Positions 57,357 through 64,000 of a stretch of DNA of 64,000 nt are shown here, one piece after another. Numbering within the stretch: position 1 is the first letter of the stretch; every line of letters begins with the position of its first letter. The stretch is from Streptomyces daqingensis (GTDB lineage Bacteria > Actinomycetota > Actinomycetes > Streptomycetales > Streptomycetaceae). A program made the position numbers and the translations under genes. The notes beneath the pieces were generated by a model. That model was not told the origin of the DNA. It saw only the letters and a program-made list of their open reading frames with translations, and did not search any database. Location: the NCBI RefSeq assembly GCF_014645895.1, contig NZ_BMMP01000001.1, forward strand, positions 124,001 through 188,000. Reading direction: 5' to 3'.

Positions 57357-59027
57357 TCAGGCGTCGTAGGCGTCGGCCTGCTTCGGTTCCGCTCCCTGCA
57401 CCTGTCCGCTGAGGACGAGCGAACGGGCGCCGAACGCCTCGGTGTTGCAGCCGTTCTCCTCCAGCACGCGCATCGCCGCGGAGTGCACGACGCGCAGCAC
57501 TGGGGTCGCCGCGCGGAGGGCGTCGTCCGCCATGAAGCGGTGCCGCCAGGGCTTGTCGGCCCAGGCGTGGCGCAGCCCGAACGGTTCGGGGAGCGTGAGC
57601 TTGCCGCCGAGGAAGTCCATCACCGGCGGGAACCACGTGAAGGGCGCCCGCGCCGCGAGCCTGACGACCTCCGGGGCCTCCACCAGCGGCAGGCTGACCT
57701 CCTTGGTTTCCCAGAACCGCACGCTCTTGGAGACCTCCTTGGTCTTCGCCTTTGGCTTCGTGGTGAACAGCGGGTGGACCGGGCCCAGCGCATGGCCGGT
57801 GACCTCGATGCGCAGCGTGTGGTGCAGCACCGTCACCGTGATGAGCAGGGTGATCACCAACTGGCCGTCCCAGAGCACGAACTGGACGCCCAGGTAGTGC
57901 CGGTTGCCGCTGCCGAACTGCTGCTCGTTGCAGATGCGCTGTATCTCGAAGTCCTTGATGCGGTAGCCCTCGACCTCCTGGCCTTCGGGCCGCTTGACCT
58001 CCGAGGCGCCCTCACCGATGGGGGAGACGATCCAGTGGCGTATGGAGGGCCGGGGGAAGCCGCCGGTGTGCAGGGGGCCGCGCTCCAGCATGCGCAGCTG
58101 GTCGGAGATCGCGCGGATCACGTCCCAGCTGCGGAAGGGGTTGATGTCGCCTCCGGGGTCCGCCGGCACGAGCTCCTCCGCGAGCTGCCAGCTTCCCCAG
58201 CGGGTGCCCATGCCCAGTATCCCCTTGGGGCCCGCGTAGTAGACCAGGTTGCTGGCCTGCTCGGCGCTGAGCTTCGCCAGCCCCAGACGGATGCGCTCGG
58301 CGCCCGCGTCGTTCGGGTCCTGCGGGACCGCCTCGGGGATCTTCGCTCCGACGCCGCCGCCTCCCAGCAGCTGCTCCCACTGGCCGCGCAGCATCTTCGC
58401 GGAGCGCTCGCACACCTGCTTCGCCCACAGCCAGCCGACGACCGGTGCGATCAGCATGCCCCGGAGGTAGAGGGCCAGCAGACCGGTGAAGGGCAGCTTG
58501 AGGACGAACAGGACCGCCAGCCCGCCCAGCGCCACCATGGCCGCGACGCCGAACGCGCCGACCCGCTTGTTCTGGGACCCGGCGAGGGCCCGGCGCAGCT
58601 GGAAGGCGAGCAGCCAGAGAAGGGTGCCGGGGAGGAAGAGCACCCCGAAGATCGACATGATGACGGTGAGCCGGGTGTCGCGGTCCTTGCGGATCCTGGT
58701 GGCCGCGAGGCAGTGCTCGACGACCGTCTGCGGTTCGATGCCGAAGGACTGGATGAGCGCCTTGCGGGCGCCGCCGAGCAGCCGTACCTGCACCGCGCGG
58801 GAGAAGGCCTCTCCCAGGTTCGGCTCGAACAGCGACAGGCGGGGCGCCTTGACCTTGGCACCGTCGTTGGCCGCGATCAGGTCGGTGACGGGGCCGTCGC
58901 GGTAGGCGGCCGACGCGAGCGCCTGAGTGGCGGCCGTCTGGCCTCCCGAGCCCGAGAGCGGCACCTGGGCTCCGGGACTGAAGTCCGACGCGGCCTCGAT
59001 CCCTTCGAAGTCCTCGAATCCGGCCAC
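57357..59027 (-). CDS. conserved hypothetical membrane protein
   Basis: A 556-residue protein that I do not recognise. An N-terminal cytoplasmic part (1-115) is followed by two close membrane helices (about 122-143, TVIMSIFGVLFLPGTLLWLLAF, cut by position; and 156-190, FGVAAMVALGGLAVLFVLKLPFTG...). The rest is soluble, with one later hydrophobic run (QLVITLLITVTVLHHTLRI). It is found in the thrS - pgsA neighbourhood, but I see no motif giving a function. It is convergent with the HIT gene. Confidence 0.8.
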   Translation of the reverse strand: MAGFEDFEGIEAASDFSPGAQVPLSGSGGQTAATQALASAAYRDGPVTDLIAANDGAKVKAPRLSLFEPNLGEAFSRAVQVRLLGGARKALIQSFGIEPQTVVEHCLAATRIRKDRDTRLTVIMSIFGVLFLPGTLLWLLAFQLRRALAGSQNKRVGAFGVAAMVALGGLAVLFVLKLPFTGLLALYLRGMLIAPVVGWLWAKQVCERSAKMLRGQWEQLLGGGGVGAKIPEAVPQDPNDAGAERIRLGLAKLSAEQASNLVYYAGPKGILGMGTRWGSWQLAEELVPADPGGDINPFRSWDVIRAISDQLRMLERGPLHTGGFPRPSIRHWIVSPIGEGASEVKRPEGQEVEGYRIKDFEIQRICNEQQFGSGNRHYLGVQFVLWDGQLVITLLITVTVLHHTLRIEVTGHALGPVHPLFTTKPKAKTKEVSKSVRFWETKEVSLPLVEAPEVVRLAARAPFTWFPPVMDFLGGKLTLPEPFGLRHAWADKPWRHRFMADDALRAATPVLRVVHSAAMRVLEENGCNTEAFGARSLVLSGQVQGAEPKQADAYDA

Positions 59028-59180
59028 TGAGCCCCCACTTCGCTATGCCTCGCCTTGCGCGTGCCCCCACGGCCGCATGTCCGCGACGCTGCCGTGCCCA
59101 CGTGCGTGCCGACCACGGCACATTCCCAACTACCGTGGCCGGCACACTTATTCACGCGCCTTTTCCCAGCGTAGCGGTGA

Positions 59181-61379
59181 TCAGCCGCCGTTCTGGGCCG
59201 CTTCCAGGATCTTGCTCGCCAGTTGCTGCGGCATCGGTTCGTGGCAGGCGTAGGAGCGCGTGAAACGGCCCGTCCCGTGGGAGAGCGAGCGCAGCTCCAC
59301 GGCGTAGCGGCTGATCTCGATCTCGGGGACCGACGCCCGTACGAGCGTGTGGCCTTCGGACGCCTGCTCCGTGCCGGAGACCTTCCCGCGCCGTCCGGAC
59401 AGGTCGCTCATCACCGATCCGACGTACTCGTCCGCCACCGTCACGCCCAGCTCCGCGACGGGCTCCAGCAGATGGATGCGGGCCTTCGAAGCGCAGTCGC
59501 GCAGCGCCAGGGCGCCGGCCATCTGGAAGGCGGCGTCGGAGGAGTCCACCGAGTGCGCCTTGCCGTCGTGCAGCGTCGCGCGGAAGTCCACGAGGGGGTG
59601 GCCGGCGGCGACGCCCTTGGCGGCCTGCGCCCTGATGCCCTTCTCGACGGAGGGTATGAACTGCCGCGGCACCGCGCCTCCGACCACCTTGTCGACGAAC
59701 TCGATGCCGGAACCGCCGGGCAGCGGCTCCACGGTGATCTCGCAGATCGCGAACTGGCCGTGCCCACCCGACTGTTTGACGTGCCGTCCGCGCCCCGACG
59801 CCTCCTCGGCGAAGGTCTCCCGCAGGGACACCTTGTGCGGCACGGAGTCGACGTTCACGCCGTACCGGCTGCGCAACCGCTCCAGGGCGACGCCCATGTG
59901 GGCCTCGCCGAGGCACCACAGGACGAGCTGACCGGTGCCGGAGTCGTGTTCCAGCCGCATCGTGGGGTCCTCGGCGACGAGCCGCGCCAGGCCCTGCGAG
60001 AGCTTGTCCTCGTCCGCCTTGCTGTGCGCCTGGATGGCGACAGGCAGCAGCGGATCGGGCATGGCCCACGGCTCCATCAGCAGCGGATCGTCCTTGCCGG
60101 ACAGGGTGTCGCCGGTCTCCGCGCGCGACAGTTTCGCCACGCAGGCGAGATCCCCGGCGACCGCCTTCGACAGCGGCCGCTGCTGCTTGCCGAAGGGCGC
60201 CGACAGGGTGCCCACCCGCTCGTCGACATCGTGGTCCTCGTGGCCGCGGTCCTCCAGCCCGTGGCCGGAGACGTGGACCGTCTGATCGGGGCGCAGCGTG
60301 CCGGAGAAGACCCGGACGAGCGATACGCGCCCCACGTACGGGTCCGAGCTTGTCTTGACGACCTCCGCCGCCAGCGGCCCCTCCGGGTCGCAGGTGAGTG
60401 CCGGCCGGGGCTTGCCCTCGGGCGTGGTGACGGCGGGGATCTCTCGCTCCAGCGGCGTCGGGAAGCCTCCGGTGATCAGCTCCAGCAGCTCGACGGTGCC
60501 GAGCCCTTGCGTGCTGCCGCCGGCGGCCGGCGCGGCGGCGAGCACGGGATGGAAGACGCCTCGGGCCACGGCCTTCTCCAGGTCCGTGATGAGGGTCTTG
60601 ATGTCGCAGTCGCCGCCTTCGAGGTACCGGTCCATCAGGGACTCGTCCTCGCTCTCGGCGATGATCCCCTCGATGAGGCGGCCCCGGGCGTCCTCGATCA
60701 GCGGCAGCTGGGCGGGGTCGGGGTCGCGCTCGGTGCGCTTTCCCGACGAGTAGTCGAAGATACGCTGTGAGAGCAGCCCGATGAGGCCCTGTACGGGCGC
60801 GTGCCCGTCGGCTCCCTGCTCGCCGCGCAGCGGAAGGTAGAGGGGGAGGACGGCGTCGGGGTCGTCGCCGCCGAAGACCCGCCGGCAGGTGTCCACCATC
60901 TCCTCGAAGTCGGCGCGTGAGGCGTCGAGATGGGTGACCACGATGGCGCGCGGCATACCGACGGCGGCGCACTCGTCCCAGACGAGGCGGGTGGCGCCGT
61001 CCACACCGTCCGCGGCCGAGACGACGAAGAGGGCCGCGTCCGCTGCCCGCAGACCGGCCCTCAACTCCCCGACGAAGTCGGCGTATCCAGGAGTGTCCAG
61101 TACGTTGATCCGGATGCCGTCCCACTCGACAGGCACCAGGGAGAGCTGCACCGAACGATGTTGACGGTGCTCTATCTCGTCGTAGTCCGAGAGCGAGGCG
61201 CCGTCCTCGACCCTGCCCGCTCTCTTCACCGCCCCGGAAGCAAGGGCCAGCGCCTCGACGAGGGTGGTCTTGCCCGATCCGCTGTGGCCGACCAGTACCA
61301 CGTTGCGCAGTTTGGACGGATGGCCGGCCGCCACCGCCCTGCCGGCGGCTCCGGGGTGTGCACTCGCTTTGTCGCCCAT
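59181..61379 (-). CDS. elongation factor G-like protein (EF-G2 type)
   Basis: A 732-residue translational GTPase-like protein. GHSGSGKT (31-38) is the G1 motif, DTPGYADF the G3 motif, and the domain-II, III-V EF-G sequence follows to the C-terminus. The G4 motif is VTHLDASRADF, so the canonical NKxD is replaced by THLD. This is typical of EF-G2/FusA2-like proteins, which do not have full EF-G activity in elongation. ATG 61379 is used. The main fusA should be elsewhere. Confidence 0.92.
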   Translation of the reverse strand: MGDKASAHPGAAGRAVAAGHPSKLRNVVLVGHSGSGKTTLVEALALASGAVKRAGRVEDGASLSDYDEIEHRQHRSVQLSLVPVEWDGIRINVLDTPGYADFVGELRAGLRAADAALFVVSAADGVDGATRLVWDECAAVGMPRAIVVTHLDASRADFEEMVDTCRRVFGGDDPDAVLPLYLPLRGEQGADGHAPVQGLIGLLSQRIFDYSSGKRTERDPDPAQLPLIEDARGRLIEGIIAESEDESLMDRYLEGGDCDIKTLITDLEKAVARGVFHPVLAAAPAAGGSTQGLGTVELLELITGGFPTPLEREIPAVTTPEGKPRPALTCDPEGPLAAEVVKTSSDPYVGRVSLVRVFSGTLRPDQTVHVSGHGLEDRGHEDHDVDERVGTLSAPFGKQQRPLSKAVAGDLACVAKLSRAETGDTLSGKDDPLLMEPWAMPDPLLPVAIQAHSKADEDKLSQGLARLVAEDPTMRLEHDSGTGQLVLWCLGEAHMGVALERLRSRYGVNVDSVPHKVSLRETFAEEASGRGRHVKQSGGHGQFAICEITVEPLPGGSGIEFVDKVVGGAVPRQFIPSVEKGIRAQAAKGVAAGHPLVDFRATLHDGKAHSVDSSDAAFQMAGALALRDCASKARIHLLEPVAELGVTVADEYVGSVMSDLSGRRGKVSGTEQASEGHTLVRASVPEIEISRYAVELRSLSHGTGRFTRSYACHEPMPQQLASKILEAAQNGG

Positions 61380-61842
61380 GTGTCCCGCCTTCCGGTCGAC
61401 ACTTCCGGGTCCGTCGCGGTGACCGCGGTACTTCGAGCTTTCCACCGCTGCCAGCATGCGTCCATACGTGACGCAGGGGGCGATTCGGACCTGGGCGGGA
61501 GCAGCGCAGCAGGGGCCGGAACGGCCTTCCGGCAGCAGCGGACGCGGTGGCGGCACCTCACCGTCCGCCGCCATGCCGCTCACGATGCGCAGCCGTGGAG
61601 CGCACGCGGCGAGGACGGTGCGACGCAGCGTCACCGGGGGTGCCGACCGGGCGGCTGGAGGTCTCCCCGGGGAAGGCGCAGCAGCAGCGAGGGCGGTCTC
61701 CCGGGCGGCCGGCCCGCAGGGCGCCCGTCCGTGCGGCCCCGAGGCTGCGGGTCCGTGGACTTGAGCCCTCGCGAGGCTGACTACGATGGGCTCCCCGGTG
61801 GCCCGAATCCGTCACCGGGAGCCGTCGAACTCCGGGACAACC

Positions 61843-62496
61843 ATGCTGAACAAGTACGCGCGTGCGTTCTTCACGCGTGTCCTCACTCCGTTCGCCGCCC
61901 TGCTGCTGCGCCTGGGAGTGAGCCCCGACACGGTCACCCTGATCGGCACCGGCGGGGTGGTGGCGGGCGCGCTGGTCTTCTACCCGCTGGGCGAGTTCTT
62001 CTGGGGCACCGTCGTCATCACGCTCTTCGTCTTCTCCGACCTCGTCGACGGCAACATGGCGCGGCAGCTCGGCCGTTCGAGCCGCTGGGGCGCCTTCCTC
62101 GACTCCACACTCGACCGCGTCGCGGACGCGGCGGTCTTCGGCGGTATCGCCCTGTGGTACGCGGGCGGAGGAGACGACGTGCTGATGTGCGCCGTCGCCA
62201 TCTTCTGCCTGGCCAGTGGGCAGGTCGTCTCCTACACCAAGGCCCGCGGCGAGAGCATCGGGCTGCCGGTCGCCGTCAACGGCCTGGTGGAGCGGGCGGA
62301 ACGGCTCGTCATCACGCTCGTCCTGACCGGATTCTCCGGGCTCGCCAAGTTCGGCGTGCCGCACATCGAGATCCTCCTTCCCGTCTCGCTGTGGATCGTC
62401 GCGCTCGGCAGCCTCGTGACGCTGGGGCAGCGGGTCGTGACCGTCCGCCGGGAAGCCGCGGAAGCCGCCGAGGCAGAAGGGACGGGCACGGCGTGA
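61843..62496 (+). CDS. pgsA: CDP-alcohol phosphatidyltransferase (phosphatidylinositol-phosphate synthase)
   Basis: A 217-residue membrane enzyme with about six helices. The full CDP-OH-P-transferase motif is present: Asp66, Asp69-Gly70, Ala73-Arg74, Gly83, Asp87 and Asp91. In actinomycetes the gene ahead of the acyltransferase and PimA makes phosphatidylinositol phosphate from CDP-diacylglycerol and inositol phosphate. ATG 61843 gives the standard N-terminus; an earlier GTG at 61798 is possible. Its stop overlaps the next GTG (GTGA), and the three genes form an operon. Confidence 0.95.
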   Translation: MLNKYARAFFTRVLTPFAALLLRLGVSPDTVTLIGTGGVVAGALVFYPLGEFFWGTVVITLFVFSDLVDGNMARQLGRSSRWGAFLDSTLDRVADAAVFGGIALWYAGGGDDVLMCAVAIFCLASGQVVSYTKARGESIGLPVAVNGLVERAERLVITLVLTGFSGLAKFGVPHIEILLPVSLWIVALGSLVTLGQRVVTVRREAAEAAEAEGTGTA

Positions 62497-63485
62497 CCGC
62501 CCGCGAAAAGCTGACGGACTCCCTGTACGGCCTGGGCTGGGCCTCCGTGCGCAGGCTTCCCGAGCCCGCCGCGGCGGCCCTGGGGCAGCGCATCGCGGAC
62601 ACCGCCTGGAAGCGGCGCGGCCGGGGTGTGCGCCAGCTCGAGGCGAACCTCGCCCGCGTGGTGCCCGACGCGACTCCGGAGCGACTGCACGAGCTGTCCC
62701 GCGCGGGCATGCGCTCCTACCTGCGGTACTGGATGGAGGCCTTCCGCCTGCCCTCGTGGAGCGAGGAGCGCATAAGGGGGAGCGTGCGGATCACCGATCT
62801 GCACCGGCTGACGGACGGCATCGCGTCCGACAGGGGCGTCATCCTCGCCCTGCCCCACCTGGCGAACTGGGACCTGGCCGGCGCGTACGTCACCGCCGGT
62901 CTCAAGACCCCCTTCAGCACCGTCGTGGAGCGGCTGAAGCCCGCCTCGCTCTTCGACCGCTTCGTCGCCTACCGCGAGAGCCTGGGCATGGAGGTGCTGC
63001 CGCACTCCGGCGGCACCGCCTTCGGGACGCTCGCACGGCGGCTGCGGGAGGGCGGCCTGGTGTGCCTGGTGGCGGACCGCGACCTGTCCGCGTCCGGTGT
63101 CGGCGTCACGTTCTTCGGTGAGCGCACGCGCATGCCGGCCGGGCCCGCCCTCCTCGCGCAGCAGACCGGTGCGCTGCTGCTCCCCGTCACCCTCTGGTAC
63201 GAGCGGCCGCCGGTCCTGCGGGGACGCGTGTACCCGCCCGTCGAGGTGCCCGCGGACGGCACGCGCCAGGAGAAGACGGCGGTGATGACGCAGGCCGTGG
63301 CGCGCTGCTTCGAGGAGGGCATCGCCGAACACCCGGAGGACTGGCACATGTTGCAGCGTCTGTGGCTCTCCGACTTCCCGCAGCCGGACGGCTCCGGCGG
63401 TACGGGAGAGGCCCGTGCGGCGGGCGCGGCCGACACGGGGGGCGACGGCGTCGCGGCGCCGTCGAAGGAGGACCGGGAGGCATGA
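62493..63485 (+). CDS. phosphatidylinositol mannoside acyltransferase (PatA/LpxL-like)
   Basis: A 330-residue lysophospholipid-type acyltransferase. The HX4D motif is HLANWD (His122, Asp127), and LVADRDLSASGVGVTFFGE lies further on, as in HtrB/LpxL and PatA. It transfers a fatty acyl chain to the mannose of phosphatidylinositol mannosides. GTG 62493 overlaps the pgsA stop (GTGA), and its own TGA overlaps the pimA ATG (ATGA). The last 35 residues are a Gly/Ala-rich, unstructured tail. Confidence 0.93.
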   Translation: MTAREKLTDSLYGLGWASVRRLPEPAAAALGQRIADTAWKRRGRGVRQLEANLARVVPDATPERLHELSRAGMRSYLRYWMEAFRLPSWSEERIRGSVRITDLHRLTDGIASDRGVILALPHLANWDLAGAYVTAGLKTPFSTVVERLKPASLFDRFVAYRESLGMEVLPHSGGTAFGTLARRLREGGLVCLVADRDLSASGVGVTFFGERTRMPAGPALLAQQTGALLLPVTLWYERPPVLRGRVYPPVEVPADGTRQEKTAVMTQAVARCFEEGIAEHPEDWHMLQRLWLSDFPQPDGSGGTGEARAAGAADTGGDGVAAPSKEDREA

Positions 63486-64000
63486 GGATCGGGATCGTCT
63501 GCCCGTACTCGTGGGACGTGCCCGGCGGCGTCCAGTTCCACGTCCGCGACCTCGCGGAGCATCTGACGGGCCTCGGCCACGAGGTGTCCGTGCTGGCCCC
63601 CTCGGACGACGAGACCCCGCTGCCGCCGTACGTCGTCTCGGCGGGACGTGCCGTGCCCGTGCCGTACAACGGCTCCGTCGCCCGGCTCAACTTCGGCTTC
63701 CTCTCCGCGGCGAGGGTGCGGCGCTGGGTGCACGACGGCCGCTTCGACGTGCTGCACATCCACGAACCCGCCACACCCTCCCTCGCGTTGCTCGCCTGCT
63801 GGGCGGCGGAGGGCCCCATCGTCGCGACGTTCCACACCTCGAACCCCCGCTCCAGGGCGATGATCGCGGCCTACCCGATCCTGCAGCCCGCGCTGGAGAA
63901 GATCAGCGCACGCATCGCGGTGAGCGAGTACGCCCGGCGGACCCTGGTCGAACACCTCGGCGGGGACGCGGTCGTGATCCCCAACGGCGTGGACGTCGAC
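63482..64000 (+). CDS. pimA: phosphatidyl-myo-inositol mannosyltransferase (PimA-like), 5' part
   Basis: The first 173 residues of a GT4 (GT-B) glycosyltransferase, cut by the window end. MRIGIVCPYSWDVPGGVQFHV with the Gly-Gly loop and HIHEPATPSLALLACW are typical of PimA, which adds the first mannose from GDP-mannose to phosphatidylinositol. ATG 63482 overlaps the acyltransferase stop as ATGA, so the operon order is pgsA - acyltransferase - pimA. Confidence 0.92.
   Translation, partial: MRIGIVCPYSWDVPGGVQFHVRDLAEHLTGLGHEVSVLAPSDDETPLPPYVVSAGRAVPVPYNGSVARLNFGFLSAARVRRWVHDGRFDVLHIHEPATPSLALLACWAAEGPIVATFHTSNPRSRAMIAAYPILQPALEKISARIAVSEYARRTLVEHLGGDAVVIPNGVDVD

Overview
The window is a GC-rich (about 72%) piece of an actinomycete chromosome, almost certainly Streptomyces. 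The evidence is strong G/C bias in third codon positions, frequent GTG starts, an ssgB sporulation gene, an M56 peptidase/DUF5134 pair, ETF genes, F420-type enzymes, and the pgsA - acyltransferase - pimA lipid operon at the right edge. From ssgB to pimA the gene order (ssgB, tRNA-Val, thrS, HIT protein, membrane protein, EF-G-like, pgsA, patA-like, pimA-like) is, from memory, that of the conserved Streptomyces core. I see no transposase, integrase, CRISPR array, prophage or classical antibiotic gene cluster.

Layout. 0-9 kb: HAD phosphatase, lactonase-type propeller, a chelatase-like protein without its usual histidines, an ung/N-acetylglucosamine-kinase-like pair coupled by ATGA, a BNR-repeat protein, a TetR regulator with a cysteine-rich tail, a lipoprotein and a small membrane protein. 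9-16 kb: NmrA-like protein beside a possible frameshifted gene, a PAP2 phosphatase, M56/DUF5134, divergent VOC and GNAT genes, a glycerophosphodiesterase and an HSL-type hydrolase. 16.7-20.1 kb: DUF6421 - SDR - threonine aldolase, the most interesting set of uncharacterised function. 20-29 kb: acyltransferase, thioredoxin, etfBA, a reductase, a DUF6986/citrate-lyase-like protein and a transmembrane Ser/Thr kinase.

29-46 kb: a LacI regulator divergent from a ROK sugar kinase with a clear operator between them; AraC regulator and TIGR03086 protein; a P-loop/NUDIX fusion; M20 dipeptidase; FAD-dependent reductase; a TetR gene divergent from a deazaflavin-type nitroreductase with a three-site operator array; a GH3 beta-glucosidase; and a ROK repressor divergent from an MFS transporter, followed by GNAT, APH-like and zinc-ribbon genes. 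46-54 kb: a minus-strand tRNA operon (Gly, Cys, 3 x Val-GAC), pabC, a DsbA-like protein, a CGNR regulator, ssgB, and two identical tRNA-Val(CAC) genes flanking a SRPBCC gene. 54-64 kb: translation genes (thrS, EF-G2) and phosphatidylinositol mannoside synthesis, cut by the window end inside pimA.

Much of the regulation can be read as inverted repeats: strong bidirectional terminators close most convergent pairs, and several divergent pairs share palindromic operators. Promoters are my matches to the housekeeping consensus and are less certain. Several genes appear to have leaderless transcripts. Protein family calls come from motif recognition, not database searches.
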